A stretch of DNA of 64,000 nucleotides from Aquipseudomonas alcaligenes (GCF_003205495.1 NZ_QJRX01000006.1:164606-228605); one strand, 5' to 3'. Counted from the first letter of the stretch, positions 45,930 through 57,268 are shown. Translations and numbers: made by a program. The notes: a model not told the origin generated them from the letters alone.

Positions 45930-47432
45930 TCAGCGCTGGCTGTCGACCTGGGCCTTGAGCTCGGCCTGGATTTCGGCCTGCTCCTTGCTCAGGTTGTCCT
46001 CGGCACGGTGGCCGCCCCAGTAGTCGGCGTTCTTGATGCCGAGCTTCTCCGGGTGGAACACCGGGTCCTTGCCTTCCTTCTGCTGCGCCTCGTAGTCCTT
46101 CAGGCACTTGAAGGCGGTCTTGTGCATCAGCACGATGGCGATGATGTTCAGCCAGGCCATCAGGCCCACGCCGAGGTCGCCCAGGCCCCAGGCCAGGTCG
46201 GCGGTCTTCACGGTGCCATAGACGGTGGCGGCGATGATGCCGATCTTCAGCAGCAGGGTCAGCCAGGGGCGATGGACCTTGCGGTTGATATAGGCGATGT
46301 TGGTCTCGGCGATGTAGTAGTAGGCCACGATGGTGGTGAAGGCGAAGAAGAACAGTGCCACGGCGACGAAGATGTTGCCGAAGCCCGGCATGATGTTCTC
46401 CATGGCCGTCTGCACGTAGCCCGGGCCTGCGGCGACGCCGGCGATGCCGGTGAACAGCGCGCTGCCGTCCGGTGCCTGCACGTTGTACTGACCGGTGATC
46501 AGCAGCATGAAGGCGGTGGCGGAGCAGACGAACAGGGTGTCGACATACACCGAGAAGCCCTGCACCAGGCCCTGCTTGGCCGGGTGGCTGACGGCGGCGG
46601 CCGAGGAGGCGTGCGGGCCGGTGCCCTGGCCGGCCTCGTTGGAGTATACGCCGCGCTTCACGCCCCACATGATGGCCATGCCGAGGATGGCGCCGAAGCC
46701 GGCCTCCAGGCCGAAGGCGCTCTTGAAGATCAGCACGACCACGTCCGGCAGCTTCTCGATGTTCAGCATCACGATGACGCAGGCCACCAGGATGTAGCCC
46801 AGGGCCATGAAGGGCACCACGAACTCGGCGAAGCGGGCGATGCGCTTGACCCCGCCGAAGATGATCAGGCCGAGCATGATGGCCAGCACGGCGGCCGTGG
46901 TGTTCGGGTGGACGCCCATGGCGGTCTGCACGCTGGAGGCGATGGAGTTGGCCTGTACGCCCGGCAGCAGCAGACCGCAAGCGAAGATGGTGACGATGGC
47001 GAAGATCCAGGCGTACCACTTCATGCCCAGGCCGCGCTCGATGTAGAAGGCCGGGCCGCCACGGTACTGGCCGTCGATCTTCTCCTTGTAGACCTGGCCG
47101 AGAGTGGACTCGACGAAGGCCGAGCTGGCGCCGAGGAAGGCCACCATCCACATCCAGAACACGGCACCGGGACCGCCGAAGGTGATGGCGGTGGCGACGC
47201 CGGCGATGTTGCCGGTACCCACGCGGCCGGCGAGGGTCATGGTCAGGGCCTGGAAGGAGGTGATGCCGTGTTCGTCGGTGCGCCCGGTGAACATCAGGCG
47301 GATCATTTCCTTGAAGTGACGGACCTGCAGGAAGCGGCCGCGCAGCGAGAAGTAGAGACCGACGCCGAGGCACAGAAAGATCAGCGCCGGGCTCCAGACC
47401 AGCCCGTTGAGTGTGTTGACCAGTTCGTTCAT
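45930..47432 (-). CDS. Sodium:alanine/glycine symporter (AGCS family)
   Basis: 500 residues, about ten or eleven membrane segments. Family hallmarks: N-terminal FKEMIRLMFTGRTDEHGITSF, GRVGTGNIAGVA and the conserved NEAGQGTGPHASSAAAVSHP near 260. Takes up alanine or glycine with sodium. AGGAG precedes the ATG. Occupies the place of chpD/chpE in P. aeruginosa. The 247 bases upstream (47433-47679) hold no recognisable element. Confidence 0.95.
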   Translation of the reverse strand: MNELVNTLNGLVWSPALIFLCLGVGLYFSLRGRFLQVRHFKEMIRLMFTGRTDEHGITSFQALTMTLAGRVGTGNIAGVATAITFGGPGAVFWMWMVAFLGASSAFVESTLGQVYKEKIDGQYRGGPAFYIERGLGMKWYAWIFAIVTIFACGLLLPGVQANSIASSVQTAMGVHPNTTAAVLAIMLGLIIFGGVKRIARFAEFVVPFMALGYILVACVIVMLNIEKLPDVVVLIFKSAFGLEAGFGAILGMAIMWGVKRGVYSNEAGQGTGPHASSAAAVSHPAKQGLVQGFSVYVDTLFVCSATAFMLLITGQYNVQAPDGSALFTGIAGVAAGPGYVQTAMENIMPGFGNIFVAVALFFFAFTTIVAYYYIAETNIAYINRKVHRPWLTLLLKIGIIAATVYGTVKTADLAWGLGDLGVGLMAWLNIIAIVLMHKTAFKCLKDYEAQQKEGKDPVFHPEKLGIKNADYWGGHRAEDNLSKEQAEIQAELKAQVDSQR

Positions 47433-47679
47433 GTAGTGCTCCTAGAGCCTCGGGCCTGCAACGGCTGCCTTGTGGGAAAGCACGGAGCCCGGGCGGGATT
47501 GTTATTGGAGTTAGGGCAGGGCGATACGCCTCGACCTCGGCAAGAGCGCAGCGCGGTGGTAGGCCGCCGCTTCGCCCTTGGCGCGCAGAGCATGCCAGAG
47601 GTGGACGGGCTTGCCATCCCCTGCAGTCACATCTTGTTACGCCGAGGCGACATTCGACCCGTGCGCAGGCGCCGCTCGG

Positions 47680-48399
47680 CTAGAAATCGCCCCATAGCTG
47701 CTGGGCCACGGCCAGCGCCACCACCGGCGCGGTCTCGGTGCGCAGCACCCGCGGGCCGAGACGGGCGGCGTGGAAGCCGGCGGCCCTGGCCTGCTCGACC
47801 TCGGCCTCGCTCAGGCCACCCTCGGGGCCGATCAGGAAGGCCAGGCTCTGCGGCCTGGCATGGCTTTCCAGCGGCGCCGCCACCGGGTGCAGCACCAGTT
47901 TCAGTTCGGCTTGCACATGCGCCTGCCACTCGGCCAGGGTGATCGGCGGGTGGATCAGCGGCAGCACCGAGCGCCCGCACTGCTCGCAGGCGCTGATCGC
48001 CACCTGGCGCCAGTGGGCCAGGCGCTTGTCGGCGCGCTCGTCCTTCAGGCGCACTTCGCAGCGCTCGGAGACGATCGGGGTGATCTCGCCGACGCCCAGC
48101 TCGGTGGCCTTCTGGATCGCCCAGTCCATGCGCTCGCCGCGCGACAGGCCCTGGCCCAGGTGGATGCGCAGGGGCGATTCGGCCTGGCCGGCGAGCTGCT
48201 CGCGCAGCTCGACGCGCACGGCCTTCTTGCCCACCTCGATCAGCTCGCCGCGGTATTCCTGGCCGCTGCCGTCGAACAGCTGCACGGCATCGCCCGCGGC
48301 ATGGCGCAGCACGCGGCCGATATAGTGGGCCTGGGCCTCGGGCAGTTCGAGCTGGCCGAGGGACAGCGAGGCGTCGATGAAGAAGCGGGACAGGCGCAT
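47680..48399 (-). CDS. rsmE: 16S rRNA m3U1498 methyltransferase
   Basis: 239 residues from ATG 48399 (conserved N-terminus MRLSRFFID); a GTG 12 bases upstream is less likely. SPOUT-fold methyltransferase with the C-terminal knot LAFLIGPEGGLSEAEV and LGPRVLRTETAPV. Typical gene order rsmE-bioA region. Confidence 0.95.
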   Translation of the reverse strand: MRLSRFFIDASLSLGQLELPEAQAHYIGRVLRHAAGDAVQLFDGSGQEYRGELIEVGKKAVRVELREQLAGQAESPLRIHLGQGLSRGERMDWAIQKATELGVGEITPIVSERCEVRLKDERADKRLAHWRQVAISACEQCGRSVLPLIHPPITLAEWQAHVQAELKLVLHPVAAPLESHARPQSLAFLIGPEGGLSEAEVEQARAAGFHAARLGPRVLRTETAPVVALAVAQQLWGDF

Positions 48400-48453
48400 G
48401 CAGGAGGTCACCTTGGGAAAGGCGGCTATTTTAAGCGCGTTCGCGCTTTCCGG

Positions 48454-49098
48454 TCAGGCGCGAGGTTGCAGCCGCCACACCACCTCGTCCGCTGGACACT
48501 GCCCCTTGAGGCCACCCGCCAGCGCCTGGCGGGCCAGCTGCTGCAGCTGGTAGCGCTGGCCATACAGCACAGCCAGCTCCTCGGCCGGCACGGCGAAGGG
48601 TGGTCCCGGCAGCTGGCTCTGCTGATAGTCGAAGCTGATCAGCAGCTGGGGCGCGCAGGCGCTGATCTCGCTCAGGTGCGCGGCATAGCGCGGGCGCATC
48701 GTCGCTGGCAGGGCCACCAGGGCGGCGCGGTCGTAGATCGCGTCCACCGGGCCCAGCAGGTCGCGGCTCAGGGCGAAGATGTCACCGACGAAGACCGTCA
48801 GCTCGTCCGTCTCGTAGCGCTTCAGCGCATCGTTCAGCACCTGGATACGCGGCGTCGCGGCCAGTTCGGCGAACAGCTGCTGCACGGCCAGTTCGCTCAG
48901 CTCGACACCCACGACCCGGTGGCCGGCGGCGAGCAGCCAGGCGATATCCAGGGTCTTGCCGCACAACGGCAGCAGCAGACGGCTGCCAGGCGGCAGTGCG
49001 AGTGCGGCGAAGTGCTCGACCAGCAGCGGGTTGACCTGCGGCTCGTGAAAGCCGATCTGGTTGGTTGCCCAGCGGTTGTGCCAGAACGCGTGTTCCAT
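48454..49098 (-). CDS. tpm: Thiopurine S-methyltransferase
   Basis: 214 residues. SAM-dependent; N-terminal FWHNRWATNQIGFHEPQVNPLL and LLPLCGKTLDIAWL (SAM site) are diagnostic; DRAALVALP follows. Bacterial Tpm also methylates selenium and tellurium compounds. It lies 4 bases from the bioA stop, so may share its transcript. Confidence 0.94.
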   Translation of the reverse strand: MEHAFWHNRWATNQIGFHEPQVNPLLVEHFAALALPPGSRLLLPLCGKTLDIAWLLAAGHRVVGVELSELAVQQLFAELAATPRIQVLNDALKRYETDELTVFVGDIFALSRDLLGPVDAIYDRAALVALPATMRPRYAAHLSEISACAPQLLISFDYQQSQLPGPPFAVPAEELAVLYGQRYQLQQLARQALAGGLKGQCPADEVVWRLQPRA

Positions 49099-49102
49099 GG
49101 GC

Positions 49103-50509
49103 TCAGCCCGGGTCGCGGTGGTTGGGGTAGAGGTCGGCCTGCACCGCCACGCTGAGCGACTCGCGGGTGGCGATGTCGATGCCCTCGCTGGCCACCTCGG
49201 CGAGGAAGTCGATCTGCTCGGGCGTGATCACATAGGGCGGCAGGAAGTACACCACGCTGCCCAGCGGGCGCAGCAGGGCGCCGCGGCTCAGGGCGTGCTG
49301 GTACACCGCCAGGCCGCGGCGCTGCTGCCAGGGGTAGGCGGTCTTGCTTGCCTTGTCCTGCACCATCTCGATGGCCAGGGCCATGCCGGTCTGGCGCACT
49401 TCGGCCACATGCGGGTGGTCGGCCAGGTGCGCGGTGGCGCTGGCCATGTGCGCGGCCAGGGCCTGGTTCTTCTCGATAACGTTCTCGTCACGGAAGATAT
49501 CCAGGGTCGCCAGTGCGGCGGCACAGGCCAGCGGGTTGCCGGTGTAGGTGTGCGAGTGGAGGAAGGCGCGCAGGGTGGCGTAGTCGTCGTAGAAGGCGCC
49601 GTACACCTCATCGGTGGTGAGCACTGCGGCCATCGGCAGGTAGCCGCCGGTGAGGGCCTTGGACAGCACCAGGAAGTCCGGGGTGATGCCGGCCTGCTCG
49701 CAGGCGAACATGCTGCCGGTGCGGCCGAAGCCGACGGCGATCTCGTCGTGGATCAGGTGCACGCCATAACGGTCGCAGGCTTCGCGCAGCAGTTTGAGGT
49801 AGATCGGGTGGTACATGCGCATGCCGCCGGCGCCCTGGATCAGCGGCTCGACGATGACTGCCGCCACTTCATGGGCGTGTTCGGCCAGGGTCTGCTCCAT
49901 GGCGGCGAACATGCTGCGCGAGTGTTCTTCCCAGGTGGCGCCTTCCGGGCGCAGGTAGCAGTCCGGGCTGGGCACCTTGAGGGTGTCCAGCAGCAGCGCC
50001 TTGTAGGTGTCGGTGAACAGCGCCACGTCGCCCACCGACATCGCCGCCACCGTCTCGCCGTGGTAGCTGTTGGTCAGGGTGACGAAGCGCTTCTTGCCGG
50101 GCTGGCCGCTGTTGATCCAGTAGTGGTGGCTCATCTTCAGCGCCACCTCGATGCCCGAGGAGCCGTTGTCGGCGTAGAACACCTTGGACAGACCATCCGG
50201 GGTGATCTGCACCAGGCGCTCGGACAGCTCGATCACCGGCGCGTGGGTGAAGCCTGCGAGCATCACGTGCTCCAGGCTGTCCAGCTGCTCGCGGATGCGC
50301 GCGTTGATGCGCGGGTTGCCGTGGCCGAACACGTTGACCCACCAGGAGCTGACCGCATCCAGGTAGCGCTTGCCGTCGAAGTCCTCCAGCCAGACCCCTT
50401 CGCCACGGCGGATCGGGATCAGCGGCAGGCGCTCGTGGTCCTTCATCTGGGTGCAGGGGTGCCACAGCACGGCGAGGTCGCGCTGCATCCACTGGGTGTT
50501 CTGGCTCAT
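49103..50509 (-). CDS. bioA: Adenosylmethionine-8-amino-7-oxononanoate aminotransferase
   Basis: 468 residues. PLP class III aminotransferase of biotin synthesis, using SAM as amino donor. DLAVLWHPCTQMKDH at the N-terminus, SWWVNVFGHGNPRIN, NGSSGIEVALKM, and the PLP lysine in LSKALTGGYLPMA near 270-282. Divergent from the cytochrome b561 gene. Confidence 0.96.
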   Translation of the reverse strand: MSQNTQWMQRDLAVLWHPCTQMKDHERLPLIPIRRGEGVWLEDFDGKRYLDAVSSWWVNVFGHGNPRINARIREQLDSLEHVMLAGFTHAPVIELSERLVQITPDGLSKVFYADNGSSGIEVALKMSHHYWINSGQPGKKRFVTLTNSYHGETVAAMSVGDVALFTDTYKALLLDTLKVPSPDCYLRPEGATWEEHSRSMFAAMEQTLAEHAHEVAAVIVEPLIQGAGGMRMYHPIYLKLLREACDRYGVHLIHDEIAVGFGRTGSMFACEQAGITPDFLVLSKALTGGYLPMAAVLTTDEVYGAFYDDYATLRAFLHSHTYTGNPLACAAALATLDIFRDENVIEKNQALAAHMASATAHLADHPHVAEVRQTGMALAIEMVQDKASKTAYPWQQRRGLAVYQHALSRGALLRPLGSVVYFLPPYVITPEQIDFLAEVASEGIDIATRESLSVAVQADLYPNHRDPG

Positions 50510-50679
50510 GTTCGGCTCTCCACATCGAGTGTCGCTGAGACTACCAGAAGGGGCGGGCGGACACGCCGGCGCCCGCTCATCCCCGCGAAAGCGCCGTCCA
50601 GAGCCCCGGCGGAGAACCTTGCGGGCATGGCGCGGACTAAGCGGGAGCCTGGCTAACTATCTGTTTGCTCGATATTTCG

Positions 50680-50697
50680 AAGCGAAAATTTTCGCTT
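50680..50697. promoter_or_regulatory. 18-bp perfect palindrome in bioA/cytochrome b561 intergenic region
   Basis: AAGCGAAAATTTTCGCTT, with outer CGAT/ATCG arms at 50670-50673 and 50701-50704. It lies 20 bases upstream of a TAGGCT -10-like hexamer (50718-50723) and 58 bases before the cytochrome b561 ATG, over the -35 position. It looks like a dimeric repressor operator; no cognate regulator gene is adjacent. Confidence 0.55.
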
Positions 50698-50755
50698 TTC
50701 ATCGATGTATTTGTCGCTAGGCTGTCTTCCATTCCCACTTCCGGACCTTTTGCAT

Positions 50756-51310
50756 ATGCAGTGGCGCAACTCGAACTCCACCTACGGCCTGGTCAGCATC
50801 CTGTTGCACTGGCTGGTGGCCCTGGCGGTATTCGGCCTGTTCGGCCTGGGCCTGTGGATGGTCGGGCTGGACTACTACAGCACCTGGTATCGCACCGCGC
50901 CGGACCTGCACAAGAGCATCGGCATCCTGCTCTTCGTGGTCATGCTCGGGCGCCTGGCCTGGCGCTTCGTCAGCCCGCCGCCCGCGGCGCCGGCCAGCCA
51001 TGGCGCGGCGACCCGCCTGGCGTCCAGGGCCGGCCATGCCTTCCTCTACCTGGCCCTGTTCGCCCTGATGCTCAGCGGCTACCTGATTTCCACCGCCGAC
51101 GGCCGCGGCATCGCCGTGTTCGGTCTGTTCGAGGTGCCGGCCACGCTGACCGGCATCCCCGACCAGGCCGATATCGCCGGCGTCGTCCACGAATACCTCG
51201 CCTGGGCCCTGGTGATCTTCGCCGGCCTGCATGCCCTGGCGGCGCTCAAGCACCACTTCATCGACCGTGATGCCACCCTGGTGCGCATGTTCGGTCGCAC
51301 CGGCAAGTAA
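50756..51310 (+). CDS. Cytochrome b561 family protein (YceJ-like)
   Basis: 184 residues from ATG 50756. Four membrane segments with heme-ligand histidines in LLHWLVALAVFG, PDLHKSIGIL, GHAFLYLALFALMLSGY and VVHEYLAWALVIFAGLHALAALKHHF. Pairs with the downstream YceI gene 18 bases away, as yceJ-yceI do in E. coli. May move electrons from quinols to periplasmic acceptors. Confidence 0.93.
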   Translation: MQWRNSNSTYGLVSILLHWLVALAVFGLFGLGLWMVGLDYYSTWYRTAPDLHKSIGILLFVVMLGRLAWRFVSPPPAAPASHGAATRLASRAGHAFLYLALFALMLSGYLISTADGRGIAVFGLFEVPATLTGIPDQADIAGVVHEYLAWALVIFAGLHALAALKHHFIDRDATLVRMFGRTGK

Positions 51311-51328
51311 CCCACAAGGAGACTGTTA

Positions 51329-51904
51329 ATGCTCAAGAAAACCTTCGCCGCCCTGACCCTGGGCGCCGCCCTGTTCGCCGGCCAGGCCATGGCCGCCGAC
51401 TACGCCATCGACAAGGAAGGCCAGCACGCCTTCATCAACTTCAAGATCAGCCACCTGGGCTACAGCTGGCTGTACGGCACCTTCAAGGACTTCGACGGCA
51501 GCTTCAGCTTCGATGCCAAGGCCCCGGAAGCGAGCAAGGTCAAGGTGACCATCAACACCGCCAGCGTCGACTCCAACCATGCCGAGCGCGACAAGCACCT
51601 GCGCAGCGGTGATTTCCTCAACGTCGACAAGCACCCGACTGCCACCTTCGAGTCCACCTCGGTGAAGAGCACCGGCGAAGGCACCGCCGACATCACCGGC
51701 AACCTGACCCTCAACGGCGTGACCAAGCCGGTGGTGATCGCCGCCAAGTTCCTCGGCGAAGGCAGCGACCCGTGGGGCGGCTACCGTGCCGGCTTCGAGG
51801 GCAGCACCAAGCTGAAGCTGAAGGACTTCGACATCCAGAAGGACCTCGGCCCGGCTTCCCAGGAAGTGGAGCTGATCCTTTCGGTCGAGGGCGTTCGCCA
51901 GTAA
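51329..51904 (+). CDS. yceI: YceI family periplasmic lipid-binding protein
   Basis: 191 residues, same as E. coli YceI, after AAGGAG. Signal peptide cleaved after AMA (residue 22). Lipocalin-like fold with [19 protein letters not shown] and [20 protein letters not shown]. Family members bind isoprenoid quinones; in P. aeruginosa a close homologue (PasP) is secreted. Operon with cytochrome b561. Confidence 0.94.
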   Translation: MLKKTFAALTLGAALFAGQAMAADYAIDKEGQHAFINFKISHLGYSWLYGTFKDFDGSFSFDAKAPEASKVKVTINTASVDSNHAERDKHLRSGDFLNVDKHPTATFESTSVKSTGEGTADITGNLTLNGVTKPVVIAAKFLGEGSDPWGGYRAGFEGSTKLKLKDFDIQKDLGPASQEVELILSVEGVRQ

Positions 51905-51971
51905 TCCCGGATTGCTACGCGTCGGCCTTGGCCGACGCTTGCCAGTCCCGCCGCGCACGCTGTGCGCGCAC

Positions 51972-52000
51972 AAAAAAGCCGGCCCAGGGGCCGGCTTTTT
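51972..52000. terminator. Bidirectional terminator between yceI and rhlE
   Basis: AAAAAAGCCGGCCC-AGG-GGCCGGCTTTTT hairpin separating two convergent genes. Confidence 0.93.
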
Positions 52001-52013
52001 CGTTGCTCGGAGA

Positions 52014-53861
52014 TTACTCCGCCGCTTCGTTCTTGCGCGTCAGCAACGCCGGCTTTTCGCCGCGCGGGCGGCTGTCCTGCAGGCTTTCCAGCTGCTCCAG
52101 GGTCGGCAGGCGCTCACCCTTGCGGATGATCAGCGGCTGCTTGGCCGTGCGGCTGTCCTGCACCAGCGGCTCCTGGCGCTCGTAACGCGGCTCCTCGCGA
52201 CGACCGCCGCCCTGGGCACGCGGACCGCCCTGGCGCTGGCCACGAGCCTGGCCCTGGCCTTGGCGCTGCGCGGGCTTGCCCTGCTTCTGGCCGCCCTGAC
52301 GAGGGGCACCCTGGCCGCGTGCCTGCCCACCCTGGCCGCGTTGCCCGCCCTGGGCGCCACCCTGGCCACCGCGGCGGGGGTTGCGGCCCTGCGGTTGCGG
52401 CTGGGTCGGCACGTAGTCGGCGCGGTTGCCGAAATTGTCGAACTCGTCGTCGAGGAACTCCTCGGGGTCGCGCTCCGGCGGCAGGGCCAGCAGCGGGGCC
52501 GGCTGGCTGGCCTGGCGCGGCTGGTTCTGCTGCGGCTGCTGGCCGGCTTCGCCCTTGCCCTTGCCGCGACGACGCTTGCGCTTCTTGCCCTGGCCTTCGC
52601 CGGCGGCGCCCTCGGCCTTGGGTTCGTGCTTGGCTTCGTGCCTGGGCTTGTCGGCGCGCGGCTGGCGCTCGGGGCGCGGGCCGCGCGCCTCCGGCTTCTC
52701 CACCTCGACGCTGGCCGGGTCGAAGCCCTGCATGTCGCCGTCGGCAATCTTCTGCTTGGTCAGGCGCTCGATGGCCTTGAGCAGCTTCTCCTCGTCCGGC
52801 GCCACCAGCGAGATGGCTTCACCACTGCGCCCGGCCCGGCCGGTACGGCCGATGCGGTGGACGTAATCTTCCTCGACGTTGGGCAGCTCGTAGTTGACCA
52901 CGTGCGGCAGCTGGTCGATGTCCAGGCCGCGGGCGGCGATGTCGGTGGCCACCAGGATGCGCACCTGGTTGGCCTTGAAGTCGGCCAGGGCCTTGGTCCG
53001 TGCGTTCTGGCTCTTGTTGCCGTGGATCGCGGCGGCCGGCAGGCCGTGCTTGTCCAGATACTCGGCCAGGCGGTTGGCGCCGTGCTTGGTGCGGGTGAAC
53101 ACCAGCACCTGCTCCCAGGCGCCGACGGTCACCAGGTGCGCCAGCAGGGCGCGCTTGTGCGTGGCCGGCAGGCGGAACACGCGCTGCTCGATGCGCTCGA
53201 CCGTAGTGTTCGGCGGGGTGACCTCGATGCGCTCGGGGTTGTGCAGCAGCTTGCCGGCGAGGTCGGTGATGTCCTTGGAGAAGGTCGCCGAGAACAGCAG
53301 GTTCTGCCGTTGCGCCGGCAGGCGCGCGAGGACCTTCTTCACGTCGTGGATGAAGCCCATGTCGAGCATGCGGTCGGCTTCGTCGAGGACCAGGATCTCC
53401 ACGCGGGAGAGGTCGACGCTACCCTGGCCGGCCAGGTCGAGCAGGCGGCCGGGGCAGGCCACCAGCACGTCGACGCCCTTGGCCAGGGCCTGCACCTGCG
53501 GGTTCATGCCGACGCCGCCGAAGATGCAGGCGCTGACGAATTTCAGGTCGCGGGCGTAGATCTTGAAGCTGTCGTGCACCTGGGCCGCCAGCTCGCGGGT
53601 CGGCGTCAGCACCAGCACGCGCGGCTGCTTGGGGCCGTGGCGGTGTTCGCGGTCCGGGTGGCCGCCGGGGAACAGGCGTTCCAGAATCGGCAGGGCGAAG
53701 CCTGCGGTTTTACCAGTACCCGTCTGGGCGGCGACCATCAGGTCGCGACCTTGCAACACGGCGGGGATGGCCCGCTGTTGCACCGGAGTGGGCTGGGCGT
53801 AACCGGCGGCTTCTACGGCGCCGGCCAATGCCTCGGAGAGACCGAGGGAAACAAAGGACAT
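52014..53861 (-). CDS. rhlE: DEAD-box RNA helicase, RhlE family
   Basis: 615 residues. Helicase core 1-380: Q motif [11 protein letters not shown], Walker A AQTGTGKT (45-52), PTRELA, DEAD in [17 protein letters not shown] in LLFSATFS, and [11 protein letters not shown]. The C-terminal tail (about 385-615) is long, low-complexity and rich in Gly/Gln/Arg/Lys with RGQ/RGG-like runs, like RhlE2 of P. aeruginosa, whose tail binds RNA and associates with RNase E. Likely acts in RNA turnover. Confidence 0.93.
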   Translation of the reverse strand: MSFVSLGLSEALAGAVEAAGYAQPTPVQQRAIPAVLQGRDLMVAAQTGTGKTAGFALPILERLFPGGHPDREHRHGPKQPRVLVLTPTRELAAQVHDSFKIYARDLKFVSACIFGGVGMNPQVQALAKGVDVLVACPGRLLDLAGQGSVDLSRVEILVLDEADRMLDMGFIHDVKKVLARLPAQRQNLLFSATFSKDITDLAGKLLHNPERIEVTPPNTTVERIEQRVFRLPATHKRALLAHLVTVGAWEQVLVFTRTKHGANRLAEYLDKHGLPAAAIHGNKSQNARTKALADFKANQVRILVATDIAARGLDIDQLPHVVNYELPNVEEDYVHRIGRTGRAGRSGEAISLVAPDEEKLLKAIERLTKQKIADGDMQGFDPASVEVEKPEARGPRPERQPRADKPRHEAKHEPKAEGAAGEGQGKKRKRRRGKGKGEAGQQPQQNQPRQASQPAPLLALPPERDPEEFLDDEFDNFGNRADYVPTQPQPQGRNPRRGGQGGAQGGQRGQGGQARGQGAPRQGGQKQGKPAQRQGQGQARGQRQGGPRAQGGGRREEPRYERQEPLVQDSRTAKQPLIIRKGERLPTLEQLESLQDSRPRGEKPALLTRKNEAAE

Positions 53862-54051
53862 GTGTGATCCTGTCTATATGGGGCGAAGGCCCGATGGGGG
53901 AAGCTGCCTGGCTTGAATCGCTCGTGCTGAGTGATCCCGTCCGGTACTGCTGGGCGATGGGTTGCCGAGCATCCGGGCGCAAGCCTGGCGGGAGTCCGGA
54001 GTATAACAGAGCAAGACGGTGGCGCCGCTAGCTGCCCGTCGGCGGTTTTTC

Positions 54052-54822
54052 TCAATACTTGGCGGCGATCGGCGCGTTGGCCGGTTCGGCGTAGCGTGCC
54101 TGCAGGCGGGCGTAGGCCATTTCGCGCTTGAAGCGGCGCAGTTCGGCGGCGAAGCGCGCGGCCAGCTCCTGCAGTTGCGGGGTGCGGCGCAAGGCCAGGT
54201 ACATACGGTCGCTGCCCAGCGCCTTGCGGTTGTAGCCGAGCTGGTTGCCCAGGCCCAGCTGCGCGGCCAGATACAGCCCGGCGCGGCGGTCGTTGACCAC
54301 CAGGTCGACGCGCTGGCGCAACAGCTTGCCCAGGTTGGCCTCGTGGGACGGTGCCTCCTCGCGGCTGAACAGGCGCGAGTCGCGGAAGGTCTGATCGTTG
54401 TACCAGTAGCCGGGCGAGGTGCCGATCACCAGGTCGCGCAGATCCTCCAGCGAGCGGTAGGGGTAGGGCCGGCTGCGGGCGTGGAACAGGACGAACTCGA
54501 CTTCCGACAGCGGCTCCTCGACGAACAGCATCTGCGCCTCGCGCTCGGGGATGCGGAAGATGTCGAGGATGCCGTCCGCCTGGCCCTGTTCGAAAGCCAG
54601 CAGGCAGCGCTTCCAGGGCAGGAACTGCCACTCGGCTTCGACGCCCAGGCGGCGCAGCACTTCGGCGCTGATCTCGTAGTCGAGCCCGCGCGGCTGGCCG
54701 TTCGCTTCAAAGACGTAGGGCGCCCAGGCCTCGGTGACGATGCGCAGTGGCTCCGCCCGGGCGGCATGGGCGAGGCAGCTGAGCAAGAGAATGGCAATAA
54801 AATGGCGCTGGAATACTGGCAT
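54052..54822 (-). CDS. Periplasmic amino-acid-type solute-binding protein
   Basis: 256 residues with signal peptide (1-23, ending AHAARA). SBP_bac_3-like domain: EPLRIVTEAWAPYVFEANGQPRGLDYEISAEVLRRLG. No permease or ATPase gene is adjacent, so it is an orphan that may serve a distant transporter or act in sensing. A 190-base gap separates it from rhlE. Confidence 0.8.
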   Translation of the reverse strand: MPVFQRHFIAILLLSCLAHAARAEPLRIVTEAWAPYVFEANGQPRGLDYEISAEVLRRLGVEAEWQFLPWKRCLLAFEQGQADGILDIFRIPEREAQMLFVEEPLSEVEFVLFHARSRPYPYRSLEDLRDLVIGTSPGYWYNDQTFRDSRLFSREEAPSHEANLGKLLRQRVDLVVNDRRAGLYLAAQLGLGNQLGYNRKALGSDRMYLALRRTPQLQELAARFAAELRRFKREMAYARLQARYAEPANAPIAAKY

Positions 54823-54894
54823 ATAGCCAGGGTAATCGTCTTGCGCCTGGTTGAAAAGTGACCGGACGGTCTATTGATCGGGTGAATGGGCAAG

Positions 54895-54924
54895 AAAAAG
54901 CCGGGGCATGCCCCGGCTTCTTGG
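54895..54924. terminator. Terminator after metF
   Basis: GCCGGGGCATGCCCCGGC (54900-54917), flanked by AAAAA on the left, which reads as a T-run for the leftward metF transcript. Confidence 0.88.
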
Positions 54925-54938
54925 TGTTGCAGGCCCCG

Positions 54939-55784
54939 TCAGCGGGGGAGTTTCAGGTTGTTCCAGATCGCCAGGCTCGGCTCGGCCTGGTTCAGGGTGT
55001 AGAAGTGCAGGCCCGGGGCGCCGCCGGCGAGCAGGCGCTCGCACATCTCGGTGACCACCTGCTCGCCGAACGCCTGGATGCTCTCCAGGTCGTCGCCGTA
55101 GGCTTCCAGCTGCTTGCGGATCCAGCGTGGGATCTCGGCGCCGCAGGCGTCGGAGAAGCGCGCCAGCTTGCTGTAGTTGGTGATCGGCATGATGCCCGGC
55201 ACGATCGGAAGTGTGACGCCCAGCTTGCGCACGCGCTCGACGAAGTAGAAGTAGCAGTCGGCGCTGAAGAAGTACTGGGTGATGGCGCTGTCGGCGCCGG
55301 CCTGGCACTTGCGCACGAAGTTCTTCAGGTCGTCCTCGTAGCTGCGGGCCTGCGGGTGCACTTCCGGGTAGGCCGCCACCTCGATGTGGAAGTGGTCGCC
55401 GGTTTCGCTGCGGATGAACTCCACCAGCTCGTTGGCATAGCGCAGCTCGCCGCTGGCCATGCCCATGCCGGACGGCAGGTCGCCGCGCAGGGCGACGATG
55501 CGCTTGATCCCGGAGTTCTTGTACTGGCTGAGCAGGCTGCGCAGCTCGGCCTTGTTGTCACCGACGCAGGACAGGTGCGGCGCGGTCGGCACGCCGACAT
55601 CGCCATCGAGCTGCAGCACGGTGTTGAGGGTGCGGTCGCGGGTCGAGCCGCCTGCGCCATAGGTGCAGGAGAAGAAGTCCGGCTTGTAGCCGGCCAGCTG
55701 GCGCGCGACGTTGAGCAGTTTTTCATGCCCGGCTTCGGTCTTGGTGGGGAAGAACTCGAAGCTGTAACGGCGTTCTTGAGACAT
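54939..55784 (-). CDS. metF: 5,10-Methylenetetrahydrofolate reductase
   Basis: 281 residues. FAD-dependent enzyme making 5-methyl-THF for methionine synthesis. YSFEFFPTKTEAG at the N-terminus, SCTYGAGGSTRDRT, ALRGDLPSG and FVRKCQAGADSAITQYFF are all conserved. It lies 60 bases after ahcY and is probably co-transcribed and controlled by the same SAH riboswitch. Confidence 0.96.
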   Translation of the reverse strand: MSQERRYSFEFFPTKTEAGHEKLLNVARQLAGYKPDFFSCTYGAGGSTRDRTLNTVLQLDGDVGVPTAPHLSCVGDNKAELRSLLSQYKNSGIKRIVALRGDLPSGMGMASGELRYANELVEFIRSETGDHFHIEVAAYPEVHPQARSYEDDLKNFVRKCQAGADSAITQYFFSADCYFYFVERVRKLGVTLPIVPGIMPITNYSKLARFSDACGAEIPRWIRKQLEAYGDDLESIQAFGEQVVTEMCERLLAGGAPGLHFYTLNQAEPSLAIWNNLKLPR

Positions 55785-55844
55785 GGATTCGGTCCTTGCA
55801 GACGCGCGGAGGGCGGGCCGTCGCCGGCCCGCCCTCGCGGTGCA

Positions 55845-57236
<1,392 letters not shown>

Positions 57237-57247
57237 GCGAAAGCTCT

Positions 57248-57268
57248 CCATTCGTTGTCTGCGAATGG
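57248..57268 (-). promoter_or_regulatory. Anti-Shine-Dalgarno hairpin of the ahcY riboswitch
   Basis: CCATTCG / CGAATGG stem (7 bp, 7-base loop) in the leader; its 3' arm runs into GGAGAG, the ahcY ribosome site. Its 5' arm shares bases 57267-57268 with the riboswitch pseudoknot strand. Forming the ligand-bound pseudoknot should open this hairpin and free the ribosome site, an ON switch. Confidence 0.6.

Noticed and set aside
52014..52700. RhlE tail as DNA repeat or frameshifted region
   Set aside because: The Gly/Gln/Arg-rich tail is in frame and typical of RhlE2-type helicases.
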